Assembly: GCA_019739225.1 (NCBI GenBank)
Contig: JAHHDT010000001.1
Coordinates: forward strand, 186,001-250,000
Direction: 5' to 3'
DNA length: 64,000 nt
From: Aquamicrobium sp.
Lineage (GTDB): Bacteria; Pseudomonadota; Alphaproteobacteria; Rhizobiales; Rhizobiaceae
Each line of letters begins with the position of its first letter. Positions within the stretch are counted from its first letter, which is position 1. A program made the position numbers and the translations under genes. Shown piece by piece: positions 18,550 to 28,030 of the stretch. The notes beneath the pieces were generated by a model. That model did not search any database, was not told the origin of the DNA, and saw only the letters and a list, made by a program, of their open reading frames with translations.

Positions 18550-20831
18550 CGTCTCCTTGCGCGGCCACGGCTCTGCGTGCGGCGCTGTTGCGACCTGCCG
18601 CGGCGCGCCTTGTGGAACGACTGCTTCGAACCGGGCAGGGGCTTCGGCTCGCTGAGCATCTCGAAGCGCATCGAGCCGGCCAGAGGAGTCACTTCCACCA
18701 GTTTCACTTCCACGGCGTCGGCGAGCTGGTAACCCTTGCCCGAGCGTTCACCGAAAAGCGCGCGCGCGGTTTCATCGAATATATAGTAGTCGTCACCCAG
18801 TGACGACACTGGGATAAAGCCGTCGGCGCCGTATTGCGGCAACTGGACAAATAGTCCCGCCTTGGTGACGCCTGCGATGCGGCCGTGAAACGCCTCCTCG
18901 ACGCGCGTGGCGAGATGGGCCGCGATCAACCGGTCGACCGTTTCCCGCTCTGCCGCCATGGCACGGCGCTCGGATGCCGAAATCAGCGCTGAAATCTCCT
19001 CCAGACGCTCCTCTTCGCTCTTGGAAAGGCCTTCCTTTCCAAGGCCCAGCGCGCCGATCAGGGCGCGGTGCACGATCAGGTCAGCATAGCGGCGGATCGG
19101 GGAGGTGAAGTGGGCATAGCGGCGCAGGTTGAGGCCGAAATGGCCGATGTTCTCCGGGGCGTAGACAGCCTGGCTCTGGGTGCGCAGCACCACTTCGTTG
19201 ACCAAAGCTTCCTGATCGGAGCCCGACACCCGCGACAATATGCCGTTGAACGAAGACGGCTTCATCTGTGCGCCACGGGCGAGCGACAGACCGATCGTCT
19301 GCAGGAACTCGCGCAGCGATTCCTGCTTGGCGAGCGTCGGCGCGTCATGGATGCGATAGATGAGCGGATGGCGCTTCGCCTCCAGCGTCTCGGCCGCCGC
19401 CACATTCGCCTGGATCATGAATTCTTCGATCAGCTTGTGGGCATCCAGCCGGTCCGGCACGATCACCCGGTCGACGGTCCCGTCTTCCTTGAGCAGGATC
19501 TTGCGCTCCGGCAGATCGAGTTCGAGCGGTGCACGCTCGTTGCGGCCACGCCGCAGGGCGGCATAGGCGTCCCACAGCGGACGCAGGACCGTTTCCAGCA
19601 ATGGTGCGGTCTTCTCATCAGGTGCGCCGTCTATGGCCGCCTGCGCCTGCGTATAGGCGAGCTTCGCGACCGAGCGCATCATGACGCGGTGAAAACTGTG
19701 CCGGATCTTGCGCCCTTCGGCCGAAAACGTCATCCGCACGGCAAGGGCAGGGCGATCTTCGCTTTCCCGCAGGGAGCAGAGATCGTTCGAGATGCGTTCG
19801 GGCAGCATCGGTACGACCCGGTCGGGGAAATAGACCGAGTTGCCGCGCTTCAATGCCTCGCGGTCGAGCGCCGAGCCAACCGTGATGTAGGCTGCGACAT
19901 CGGCGATCGCGACGGTGACGATATGCCCGCCCAGGTTCTTCTCGTCCGTGTCGGGCTCCGCGTGAACGGCGTCATCGTGATCCTTGGCGTCGGCGGGATC
20001 GATGGTTAGAAGCGGCAGGGGCCGGAAATCCTCGCGGCCCTGAAGCGTCGCCGGTTTGGCCGCCTCGGCCTCTTCAAGCACTTCGGGCGGGAAGATGTGC
20101 GGAATGTCGTGCGCGTGGATGGCGATCATCGAGACCGCCTTCTCGCTTTCCAGAGAGCCGAGCACGGCGAGCACCTTCGCCTTCGGCAGTCCGTAGCGGC
20201 CGCTCGAAACCTGCTCCACCTCGACAAGGTCGCCGCTCTTCGCGTTGGCGGCGTAGTCCGGATCGACGATGAGTTCCGATTGGCGCCGTTCGACCGGCTC
20301 GATGCGGAACGCGCCGTCGCGCAGCTTGCGGAAGACACCGAGAACGGCTTCGCGCCGCTTCTCGAACACCTTCATCACCCGGCCAGTATAGGCCGGGCCG
20401 CCTGTCTCCTCGGCCGGAAAAACCTTGGCCAGCACGCGTTCGCCAACGCCCGGCACGCGCGCCTTGTCGGCGCGCGGCGCTCGGATCGACACGGTCGGGG
20501 CCGCGCCGTTTTCCTCCGGCCACTCGGTCGGGCGCGCCAGAAGCAGGCCGTCGGCATCGCGCGAGACGATGTCGAGCACAACCACATGGGGAAGCGCGCC
20601 GGGGCGGGTAAAGCGCTTGGCCCGCTTCTCCAGCAGGCCCTCGTCCTGGAGTTCGCGCAGCAGGTCCTTCAGCCAGACGCGGTCGGCGCCCTTCAGGCCG
20701 AAGGCGCGTGCGAGCTCGCGTTTGCCGCCCTGATCTGGATTTTCCTTGATGAAACGGAGGATGTCCTCGCGCGAGGGGCGAAAGCTGCGCGAAGCGTCAC
20801 CGTCCTTGCTCCCGGGAATGCGCTTCGCCAA
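18546..20831 (-). CDS. rnr: Ribonuclease R
   Basis: This 761-residue protein belongs to the RNase II/R family. It has an N-terminal winged-helix region (about 20-80), cold-shock RNA-binding domains, and the RNB catalytic core with LTIDPADAKDHDDAVHAE, which contains the Asp cluster that binds Mg2+. Next come VAAYITVGSALDREALKRGNSVYFPDRVVPMLPE, AHFTSPIRRYADLIVHRAL, a C-terminal S1 domain, and a basic Arg-rich tail. It is a 3'-5' exoribonuclease that degrades structured RNA. It starts 6 bases after the topA stop. The C-terminal end overlaps DUF983. Confidence 0.95.
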   Translation of the reverse strand: MAKRIPGSKDGDASRSFRPSREDILRFIKENPDQGGKRELARAFGLKGADRVWLKDLLRELQDEGLLEKRAKRFTRPGALPHVVVLDIVSRDADGLLLARPTEWPEENGAAPTVSIRAPRADKARVPGVGERVLAKVFPAEETGGPAYTGRVMKVFEKRREAVLGVFRKLRDGAFRIEPVERRQSELIVDPDYAANAKSGDLVEVEQVSSGRYGLPKAKVLAVLGSLESEKAVSMIAIHAHDIPHIFPPEVLEEAEAAKPATLQGREDFRPLPLLTIDPADAKDHDDAVHAEPDTDEKNLGGHIVTVAIADVAAYITVGSALDREALKRGNSVYFPDRVVPMLPERISNDLCSLRESEDRPALAVRMTFSAEGRKIRHSFHRVMMRSVAKLAYTQAQAAIDGAPDEKTAPLLETVLRPLWDAYAALRRGRNERAPLELDLPERKILLKEDGTVDRVIVPDRLDAHKLIEEFMIQANVAAAETLEAKRHPLIYRIHDAPTLAKQESLREFLQTIGLSLARGAQMKPSSFNGILSRVSGSDQEALVNEVVLRTQSQAVYAPENIGHFGLNLRRYAHFTSPIRRYADLIVHRALIGALGLGKEGLSKSEEERLEEISALISASERRAMAAERETVDRLIAAHLATRVEEAFHGRIAGVTKAGLFVQLPQYGADGFIPVSSLGDDYYIFDETARALFGERSGKGYQLADAVEVKLVEVTPLAGSMRFEMLSEPKPLPGSKQSFHKARRGRSQQRRTQSRGRARRR

Positions 20832-20837
20832 GTCGCC

Positions 20838-23441
20838 TTATTCCTCTTTCTTCGCGGACTTCTTGGCCGCAGGCTTCTTCTTCGCTGCCGGCTTCTTTGC
20901 AGCCGTCTTCTTGCCAGACGCCTTTTTCGTGCCGCCGCCCTTGGCCGCGATCAGCTCCAGCGCCTCCTCGACCGTGACCGAGGTTGGTTCCTTGCCCTTG
21001 GGCAGCGTCGCGTTGACCTTGCCCCAGTTGACATAGGGGCCGTAGCGTCCGTCACGCACGGTGATCGGCCCGCCGTCGGGATGATCGCCGAGTTCCTTCA
21101 GCGCGGCGGGCGCCGCACGGCCCTTGCCGTTGGCGAATTTCGACTTCTTCTCGGCAATGACCGTCACGGCGCGGTTGAGGCCGATCGAGAACACGTCCTC
21201 GATCGATTCGAGATTGGCATAGGTGCCTTCGTGCAGCACGAACGGGCCGTAGCGACCGAGTCCCGCAGAGATCATCTTGCCGCTCTCCGGATGCTGGCCG
21301 ACGTCACGCGGTAGCGACAATAGCGCCAGCGCCTTTTCGTGATCCATCGTATCCGGCGTCCAGCCCTTGGGAAGGCTGGAGCGCTTGGCCTCCTTGCCTT
21401 CGCCGCGCTGGACGTAGGGGCCGAAGCGGCCGTTCTTCAGTACGATCTCTTCGTTGGTGTAGGGATCTTTGCCAAGCAGCCGGTCGCCGCCGTCACCACC
21501 CTCGCCATTGCCGTTGGCCGCTTCGCCCAACTGGCGCGTATAGCCGCATTCCGGGTAGTTCGAGCAGCCGACGAAGGCGCCGAACTTGCCAAGCTTGAGC
21601 GACAGGTTGCCGCTACCGCATTTCGGGCAGATGCGCGGATTGGAGCCATCCTCGCGCTCGGGGAACACCAGCGGCGCCAGTTCCTCGTTGAGCGCGTCCA
21701 GCACCTCGGTGACGCGCAGTTCTTTGATCTCGTCGACCTGGCCGGAGAAGTCCTTCCAGAAGTCGCGCAGCACGTCCTTCCAGGACAGCTTGCCGTCGGA
21801 AATCTCGTCCAGCTTCTCCTCGAGCGCGGCGGTGAAATCGTACTCCACATAGCGCTCGAAGAAGTTTTCCAGGAAAGCCGTGACCAGCCGTCCCTTGGCC
21901 TGCGGCATGAGCCGGCGCTTTTCGATGGCAACGTAGTCGCGATCTTCGAGGGTCTTCAGCGTGGCCGCATAGGTTGAAGGCCGGCCAATGCCGAGCTCTT
22001 CCATCTTCTTTATGAGAGAAGCCTCGGAATAGCGCGGCGGCGGTTCGGTGGTGTGCTGGGTCACCGTGACGGATTTGCGCGACAGCGTCTCGCCCGGCTT
22101 GATCTCGGGCAGGCGGCGCGCGTCCTCGTCCTCGGCGTCTTCGTCCTTCTGCTCGGTATAGGCCGCCAGGAACCCGTCGAAGCGGATCACCGAGCCGATG
22201 GCGCGCAGATTGGCCGTGCGGGAGCCGTTCGATGCCTCGATCTCGACCGTCGTGCGCTCGATCTCGGCTGGCTGCATCTGGCTGCCCATCGCCCGCTTCC
22301 AGATGATTTCATAAAGCCGCGCCTGGTCCGGCTCGAGATATTTGCGAACCTCGGCGGGCGAGCGGCGGAAGTCGGTTGGGCGTACCGCCTCGTGCGCTTC
22401 CTGGGCGTTCTTGGCCTTCGTGGAATAGATTCGCGGCTTTTCGGGCAGGTATTTCTCGCCGTATTCCGCGCCGATCATCGAGCGGGCGGCTTCGATGGCC
22501 TCAGGCGCCATCTGCACGCCGTCGGTACGCATGTAGGTGATAAGACCGGTGGTTTCGCCGCCGATCTCGACGCCTTCATAGAGCCGCTGCGCCACCTGCA
22601 TGGTGCGCGATGCCGAGAAGCCGAGCTGCGAAGATGCGGCCTGCTGCAGGGTGGAGGTGGTGAAGGGCGGTGCCGGGTTGCGCCGGGTCGGCTTGGCCTC
22701 GACGGAAAGCGCCTTGAAGGCCGCACCTTCAAGCATCGCCTTGATGTCGGCTGCCTGTTCCGCGCTCTTGATGTCGAGCTTCTGGAGCTTCTTGCCTTCG
22801 AACGCCGTCAGGCGCGCCTCGAAATCCTCCAGCCGGGGCGTCGCAAGCAGCGCGGCTATCTGCCAGTAATCTTCGCGCACGAAGCGCTCGATCTCGGCCT
22901 CTCGGTCGCAGACGAGACGCAGCGCGACCGACTGGACGCGGCCGGCGGAGCGTGCGCCCGGCAGCTTGCGCCACAGGACAGGCGACAGCGTGAAACCGAC
23001 GAGATAATCGAGTGCCCGGCGCGCCAGATAGGCGTCGACCAGCGGCGCGTCGATCTCGCGCGGGTTGGCCATCGCGTCGAGCACCGACTTCTTGGTGATC
23101 GCATTGAAAACCACACGGCTGACCGGCTTGTCCTTCAGCGCCTTCTTTTGCCGAAGCACCTCAAGCACGTGCCAGGAGATGGCTTCGCCTTCACGATCCG
23201 GGTCGGTTGCGAGGATGAGCCTGTCGGCCTCCTTCATCGCCTTGGCGATGTCGCCAAGCCGCTTGGAAGAGGGGCCATCCACCTCCCACGACATGGAAAA
23301 GTCGTCGTCAGGCCGCACGGAACCGTCCTTGGCCGGGAGGTCCCGGACATGGCCGAACGAGGCCAGAACCTTGTAGTTCGAGCCCAGATATTTGTTGATT
23401 GTCTTGGCCTTTGCAGGCGATTCGACGACGACGACGTCCAT
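20838..23441 (-). CDS. topA: DNA topoisomerase I
   Basis: The 867-residue type IA enzyme starts MDVVVVESPAKAKTINKYLG (Toprim) with LATDPDREGEAISWH. The active site is GLITYMRTDG with Tyr303, and PSTYAATLKTLEDRDYV lies in the core. One four-Cys zinc motif, CPKCGSGNLSLKLGKFGAFVGC...YPEC, is followed by C-terminal repeats of the GRYGPFV/GRYGPYVNWG type. It ends in a Lys/Ala-rich tail common in alphaproteobacteria. It relaxes negative supercoils. I chose the ATG at 23441, since the 17 extra residues upstream are not family-like. dprA is the next gene upstream on the strand. Confidence 0.95.
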   Translation of the reverse strand: MDVVVVESPAKAKTINKYLGSNYKVLASFGHVRDLPAKDGSVRPDDDFSMSWEVDGPSSKRLGDIAKAMKEADRLILATDPDREGEAISWHVLEVLRQKKALKDKPVSRVVFNAITKKSVLDAMANPREIDAPLVDAYLARRALDYLVGFTLSPVLWRKLPGARSAGRVQSVALRLVCDREAEIERFVREDYWQIAALLATPRLEDFEARLTAFEGKKLQKLDIKSAEQAADIKAMLEGAAFKALSVEAKPTRRNPAPPFTTSTLQQAASSQLGFSASRTMQVAQRLYEGVEIGGETTGLITYMRTDGVQMAPEAIEAARSMIGAEYGEKYLPEKPRIYSTKAKNAQEAHEAVRPTDFRRSPAEVRKYLEPDQARLYEIIWKRAMGSQMQPAEIERTTVEIEASNGSRTANLRAIGSVIRFDGFLAAYTEQKDEDAEDEDARRLPEIKPGETLSRKSVTVTQHTTEPPPRYSEASLIKKMEELGIGRPSTYAATLKTLEDRDYVAIEKRRLMPQAKGRLVTAFLENFFERYVEYDFTAALEEKLDEISDGKLSWKDVLRDFWKDFSGQVDEIKELRVTEVLDALNEELAPLVFPEREDGSNPRICPKCGSGNLSLKLGKFGAFVGCSNYPECGYTRQLGEAANGNGEGGDGGDRLLGKDPYTNEEIVLKNGRFGPYVQRGEGKEAKRSSLPKGWTPDTMDHEKALALLSLPRDVGQHPESGKMISAGLGRYGPFVLHEGTYANLESIEDVFSIGLNRAVTVIAEKKSKFANGKGRAAPAALKELGDHPDGGPITVRDGRYGPYVNWGKVNATLPKGKEPTSVTVEEALELIAAKGGGTKKASGKKTAAKKPAAKKKPAAKKSAKKEE

Positions 23442-23723
23442 GTGCTGGCGTATTTCCCCAAGGCGCAGATAGCTTCCGCGCCGCTCAAACAATCGAAAAA
23501 ACAGCCCGTCACATGGCCGTGCTTTGCTGTCCGGTCAAGGCCCTTAGGGTATTTCACCAAACGGCCGGACCTAAATACAACCAGAAAATGCAATGCGACC
23601 AGTTGCAATTTTAGATAAATTGAATAGCCTCTAATTAACGCAGGGGTTGCTTTGACGAAATCATGCAACCGCGTAGCCACGGGCTGCGGCAGGCCCTGGC
23701 AAATGTGCGAAACGGGGTAGCAG

Positions 23724-23966
23724 ATGCAACAGCAACTCAACCGACGACGTACCGATACGCTGGACTATATGCAGTCCATGCTCGGCCAGATGCGAACGAT
23801 GGCGCAGGCCGAACGCTGTGACATGCTGGCCTATCTGATAGAGATGGCCTACGTGGAAGTCAGCGACATCATCCGCGGCGATCGTCCCTTACGGGTCGGC
23901 GGCGAGCAGCGAAACCCAGCCACCACCGTGCCTTTCGATCCTGCCCGCAAGGTCAAGTTCCAGTAG
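23724..23966 (+). CDS. Small hypothetical helical protein overlapping dprA
   Basis: The 80-residue product MQQQLNRRRTDTLDYMQSML... has a natural amino-acid mix with an amphipathic helix (TLDYMQSMLGQMRTMAQAERCDMLAYLIEMAYVEVSDII). It therefore looks real. It lies on the plus strand in the gap between topA and dprA and its last 78 bases run antisense over the dprA 3' end. The C-terminal 25 residues in that overlap are unstructured. The ribosome-binding site is weak. I do not recognise the family. Small regulators of this type are common in rhizobia, but that is only an impression. Confidence 0.55.
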   Translation: MQQQLNRRRTDTLDYMQSMLGQMRTMAQAERCDMLAYLIEMAYVEVSDIIRGDRPLRVGGEQRNPATTVPFDPARKVKFQ

Positions 23967-25025
23967 GATGAGAAACACCTGAGCCGGGTGAAGCCCGGTG
24001 TGATGGATGATCTCGTCGATCGGCGTCGGCACCGGGCCAAGCGCCTCCATGAGGCGCGCACGGTCGCTGTCGTCCGGAGGGGGTGTCGAGAAGTCGGGCG
24101 GTTCCTCGAGCGGTGACACGGGCGAGGCGGGCGGCGAGCCGGCCAGCGGTGTGATCAGGTCCAGCACGTCGCGCGCCTCGGTGACGATCGACGCGCCGTC
24201 CTTGAGCAACCCGTTGGCCCCGGCCGCGCGCGGATCGAGCGGCGAACCGGGGACGGCGAAGACGATGCGACCCATTTCGCCAGCCAGCCTGGCCGAGATG
24301 AGCGAGCCGGACCGCATCGCTGCTTCCACCACAACCAATCCGAGACCAAGGCCCGCGACGAGCCTGTTTCGGCGCGGAAAGTCGCGGGCGCGCGGCTCCC
24401 AGCCGAAAGGCATCTCGGTTATCAGCAGTCCGCGCTCGCCGATCTCGGCGGCAAGGCCGACATTTTCCGGCGGGTAAGGCTTGTCGAGCCCACCTGCAAG
24501 CACGGCGATCGTGCCGGTGCCAAGGCTACCGGTATGGGCGGCGGCATCGATTCCGCGCGCCAGTCCGGACACGATCGCGTAGCCCTCGCGCCCGATCTCG
24601 CCGGAAAGCATGCGCGCCATCCGCACGCCGGCCGCGGAAGCATTGCGCGCGCCGACGATAGAGATGGCAGGCATGTGGCCGACGGCGGCGTCTCCCTTCA
24701 CCGCGATGATCGGTGGCGGCAGGTCCATTCGGCGCAGCATCGGTGGATAGTCGGCCTCGCCGACTGCAACGAACCTGGCTCCGTAGCGCTCCGCAGCCTC
24801 CAGTTCGGCTTCAGCTTCCCGTTCGGATGGAATGCGCGATTGCCGCTTCGCACCGCCGCGCGACGCAAGTTCCGGCAGCATGGCGATTGCCGCTTCGGCC
24901 GATCCGAAACGATTGATGAGGTCGCGAAAGGAGGCAGGCCCGACATTCTCGGTGCGAATCAGGCGAAGCCAGTGGAGCCGCTGCCGGTCGGAAAGCCTGG
25001 GGCCAGCCGCCGGCGCGTCATTCAT
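23889..25025 (-). CDS. dprA: DNA-processing protein DprA (Smf)
   Basis: The 378-residue protein has the DprA Rossmann-like core: [48 protein letters not shown], then [33 protein letters not shown] and [11 protein letters not shown]. It ends in a winged-helix region ([46 protein letters not shown]). It loads RecA on incoming single-stranded DNA in transformation. The start ATG at 25025 overlaps the plsY stop by 4 bases. The 3' end overlaps a small plus-strand ORF. Confidence 0.93.
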   Translation of the reverse strand: MNDAPAAGPRLSDRQRLHWLRLIRTENVGPASFRDLINRFGSAEAAIAMLPELASRGGAKRQSRIPSEREAEAELEAAERYGARFVAVGEADYPPMLRRMDLPPPIIAVKGDAAVGHMPAISIVGARNASAAGVRMARMLSGEIGREGYAIVSGLARGIDAAAHTGSLGTGTIAVLAGGLDKPYPPENVGLAAEIGERGLLITEMPFGWEPRARDFPRRNRLVAGLGLGLVVVEAAMRSGSLISARLAGEMGRIVFAVPGSPLDPRAAGANGLLKDGASIVTEARDVLDLITPLAGSPPASPVSPLEEPPDFSTPPPDDSDRARLMEALGPVPTPIDEIIHHTGLHPAQVFLILLELDLAGRIERHGGGWVSLLAADP

Positions 25026-25612
25026 CCCTTGGCCCCGATCTTCGATTCCGTGCCGGCAAGCAGCCGGGAAATGTTGGCGCGGTGCTTGATGAAGACCAGC
25101 ACGCTCATGATGGCCACGGCGGCGGCATAAGCAGGCAGGCCAAGCAGGTAGAACGCCACCGGCGAGACGACGGCGGCGACAAGCGCGGCAAGCGACGAAT
25201 AGCGCGACAGGAAGGCCACCGCGAGCCATGCAGCGGCGAAAGCCAGCGCGCCTTGCCAGGCAAAGGCGATCAGCACGCCGAGATAGGTCGCGACGCCTTT
25301 GCCACCCTTGAAGCCGAGCCATGCCGGAAAGAGATGGCCGAGAAAGGCGCCGATGCCGGCGGCTATTCCAGGTTCCAGCCCCCAGCGCGCCGCAATAAGC
25401 GCCGCAGCGGTGCCCTTGAGCGCATCGAGGAGCAGGGTCAGCGCCGCCAGCTTCTTGTTGCCGGTACGAAGCACATTGGTCGCGCCGATATTGCCGGAGC
25501 CGATCTTGCGCACGTCGCCCAGGCCGGCGGCGCGCGTGATCAGCAGTCCGAACGGGATCGACCCGAGCAGATAGCCGAATGCGAGCGCGATGATGACGGG
25601 CGTCAAGGCCAA
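25022..25612 (-). CDS. plsY: Acyl-phosphate:glycerol-3-phosphate acyltransferase PlsY
   Basis: The 196-residue membrane protein carries the three PlsY signatures: [29 protein letters not shown], and [21 protein letters not shown]. It makes lysophosphatidate from acyl phosphate and glycerol 3-phosphate at the inner membrane. I chose the TTG at 25612 because GGGAGGGGG lies 4 bases ahead of it. A TTG at 25630 would add six residues including that purine tract. It is translationally coupled to dprA by an ATGA overlap. Confidence 0.92.
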   Translation of the reverse strand: MALTPVIIALAFGYLLGSIPFGLLITRAAGLGDVRKIGSGNIGATNVLRTGNKKLAALTLLLDALKGTAAALIAARWGLEPGIAAGIGAFLGHLFPAWLGFKGGKGVATYLGVLIAFAWQGALAFAAAWLAVAFLSRYSSLAALVAAVVSPVAFYLLGLPAYAAAVAIMSVLVFIKHRANISRLLAGTESKIGAKG

Positions 25613-25639
25613 GGTTCCCCCTCCCGGCAAGATGTCAGT

Positions 25640-26926
25640 TCAAAGGCGATGGACTGTGCGGCCAGCAACGAGCGTTTGCAAGACCCTGCCTTGAAGGCGC
25701 GCGCCTTCGAAGCAGGTGTTCTTCGACCGCGACCGGATGTCCTGCTCGCGAACCAGCCACGGCTCGTCCAGATCGACCACGATCAGGTCGGCCGGTACGC
25801 CCGGCGCAAGCGTGCCGCCCGGCAGGCCGAAGCGTTTGGCGGGTGCAGTCGAAATCGCATCGACGAGGCGCATCAGCGGCACATCACCGTTGTGATGCAG
25901 CCTCAGCGCTGCCGCCAGCAGCGTCTCGAGCCCGATCGCGCCGGAAGCCGCATCCGCAAAGGGCAGGCGTTTGGTGTCGACGTCCTGCGGGTCGTGCGAC
26001 GACACCAGAATGTCCACCGTGCCGTCGCGCAGCGCCTCGACCATGGCAAGCCGGTCTTCCTCGGCGCGCAGCGGCGGGGACAGCCGGAAGAAGGTGCGAT
26101 ATTCGCCGACGTCGTGCTCATTGAGCGACAGGCTGGCTATGGATGCGCCGGCCGTCACCGCCGCGCCGTCATCCTTGGCACGTGCGATCGCCGCCGCCGA
26201 CATCGCCGTCGAAATCTTGGCTGCGTGATAGTTGCTGCGCGTCAGCCGTGCGAGCATGAGGTCGCGCTCGAGCGGGATCGCCTCGGCCTCGCGGGGAATG
26301 CCGGCCAGCCCGAGCCAGCTCGCAAACAGCCCTTCGTTCATCACGCCGGCGGCCGCCAGGTCGGGATCCTGCGTTTCGTGGTCGATGACCGCGCCGAAGT
26401 CGCGCGCATAGGTCAGCGCGCGGCGCATCACGAGCGAATTGGCGATTGTGTGCCGGCCTTCGGTGAAGGCGACGGCGCCGGCCTCGCGCAGCAGGCCGAA
26501 TTCGGTCATTTCCCGGCCCTTGAGGCCGCGTGTGACGGCAGCGGCGGGAAAGACGTTGACGATCGCCGTGTCACGCGCCGTGCGCAGCACGAACTCGACC
26601 AGCGCCACGTCGTCGATGACGGGGTCGGTGTCCGGCATCATGACGATGGAGGTAACGCCGCCTGCCGCCGCTGCCACACTCGCCGAAGCTATGGTCTCGC
26701 GATGCTCGCCACCGGGCTCTCCGATGTGGACGCGTGCGTCGACGAGGCCCGGCAGGATCGTCTTGCCGGCGCAATCGACGACCTCCGCGCCCTCGGGCGT
26801 GCCCTGATTAAGCGCCGAAGCGCCGGCTGCCTTGATCGTGCGGCCCTCGACCACGACGGTGCCGGTTTCGTCGAGGCCGCGAGAGGGGTCGACGATGCGG
26901 GCGTTGTGAAAGACCGTGACGCTCAT
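25640..26926 (-). CDS. pyrC: Dihydroorotase-like protein, probably non-catalytic (PyrC')
   Basis: The 428-residue protein is a cyclic amidohydrolase of the TIGR00857 dihydroorotase type and overlaps pyrB by 4 bases. The key residues are altered. The metal motif DxHxH reads DARVH (Arg65, His67) and the substrate Arg of LREPG is Gly69. The HxxH-like ST block is NYHAAKIST, and the catalytic Asp motif TDHAPH reads SSHDPQ. I infer that it does not hydrolyse dihydroorotate and instead supports aspartate carbamoyltransferase assembly, as the inactive PyrC' does in Pseudomonas. A true dihydroorotase should be encoded elsewhere. Confidence 0.88.
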   Translation of the reverse strand: MSVTVFHNARIVDPSRGLDETGTVVVEGRTIKAAGASALNQGTPEGAEVVDCAGKTILPGLVDARVHIGEPGGEHRETIASASVAAAAGGVTSIVMMPDTDPVIDDVALVEFVLRTARDTAIVNVFPAAAVTRGLKGREMTEFGLLREAGAVAFTEGRHTIANSLVMRRALTYARDFGAVIDHETQDPDLAAAGVMNEGLFASWLGLAGIPREAEAIPLERDLMLARLTRSNYHAAKISTAMSAAAIARAKDDGAAVTAGASIASLSLNEHDVGEYRTFFRLSPPLRAEEDRLAMVEALRDGTVDILVSSHDPQDVDTKRLPFADAASGAIGLETLLAAALRLHHNGDVPLMRLVDAISTAPAKRFGLPGGTLAPGVPADLIVVDLDEPWLVREQDIRSRSKNTCFEGARLQGRVLQTLVAGRTVHRL

Positions 26927-27888
26927 GCCGCTTGCCCTTCCGGGTTGCGGCGTGGGTCGAGCAGCGCCTCCATCACCGCCATGCGCACGGCGACACCCAT
27001 CTCCACCTGTTCCTGGATGACGCTCTGCGGTCCGTCGGCGATTTCGGAGGCGATCTCGACGCCGCGGTTCATCGGGCCGGGATGCATGACCAGCGCGTCG
27101 TCTTTTGCCGCCTTGAGCTTCTCGGCGTCGAGCCCGAAATAGCGGAAATATTCGCGCACCGACGGCACGAAGGCGCCTTCCATGCGCTCGCGCTGCAGCC
27201 GCAGCATCATCACGACATCCGCGCCGGCAAGACCTTCCTTCATCGTGGTGAAGACCTCGACGCCCATCTCGCCGATGCCCGCGGGCAGTAGCGTCGAGGG
27301 CGCGACGACGCGCACGCGCGCGCCAAGAGCGTTGAGAAGAAGAATGTTGGAGCGTGCAACGCGCGAGTGGCGCACGTCGCCGCAGATCGCCACGGTCAGC
27401 CGCGCGATCTTGCCGCGCGCCCGGCGGATCGTCAGCGCGTCAAGCAGCGCCTGCGTCGGGTGTTCGTGCGCGCCGTCACCGGCATTGACCACCGAGCAGC
27501 CGACCTTCTGCGCCAGCAGCGCCGCTGCACCTGCCGAAGCGTGGCGGATGATCAGGATATCGGGCCGCATGGCGTTGAGCGTCATCGCAGTGTCGATGAG
27601 CGTCTCGCCCTTCTTCACCGACGACGAGGACACCGACATGTTCATCACGTCGGCGCCGAGCCTCTTGCCGGCCAGCTCGAAAGACGACTGGGTGCGGGTC
27701 GATGCTTCGTAGAAGAGATTGATCTGGGTCCGCCCGCGCAGCGTCGACGTCTTCTTCTCCGACTGGCGCGAAATCGCGACGGCTTCGTCGGCACGATCGA
27801 GCAGCAGTTCTATATCGGAAGGAGACAGGTCCTTGACGCCGAGCAGGTGGCGGTGCGGGAAAAGCGGGAAGGCGGCGCGCTCGGTCAT
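26923..27888 (-). CDS. pyrB: Aspartate carbamoyltransferase catalytic subunit
   Basis: The 321-residue protein shows the carbamoyl phosphate site [25 protein letters not shown], then [13 protein letters not shown], the [20 protein letters not shown] block, the aspartate-site loop [15 protein letters not shown], and [13 protein letters not shown]. It catalyses the first committed step of pyrimidine synthesis. The gene overlaps the pseudo-dihydroorotase by 4 bases, fitting a joint complex. No pyrI regulatory subunit is present here. It diverges from the aidB-like gene across 142 bases. Confidence 0.96.
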   Translation of the reverse strand: MTERAAFPLFPHRHLLGVKDLSPSDIELLLDRADEAVAISRQSEKKTSTLRGRTQINLFYEASTRTQSSFELAGKRLGADVMNMSVSSSSVKKGETLIDTAMTLNAMRPDILIIRHASAGAAALLAQKVGCSVVNAGDGAHEHPTQALLDALTIRRARGKIARLTVAICGDVRHSRVARSNILLLNALGARVRVVAPSTLLPAGIGEMGVEVFTTMKEGLAGADVVMMLRLQRERMEGAFVPSVREYFRYFGLDAEKLKAAKDDALVMHPGPMNRGVEIASEIADGPQSVIQEQVEMGVAVRMAVMEALLDPRRNPEGQAA

Positions 27889-28030
27889 ATCAAAGCCGTG
27901 CTATAGGCAAGGGTGGGCGACGCCGCAAGCGCGCTTGCGCGCATCCACCGGAATTTCCTCGCAACCATGGGCGTTTTGCCTGTAACTGTGAGGCATCCTT
28001 CTGGAATCGTCTCATCCCGGAGTTGACGAC

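Noticed and set aside
25082-27142. Plus-strand open frame of 686 codons opposite plsY, pyrC and pyrB
   Set aside because: It spans three well-supported minus-strand genes and has unnatural composition.
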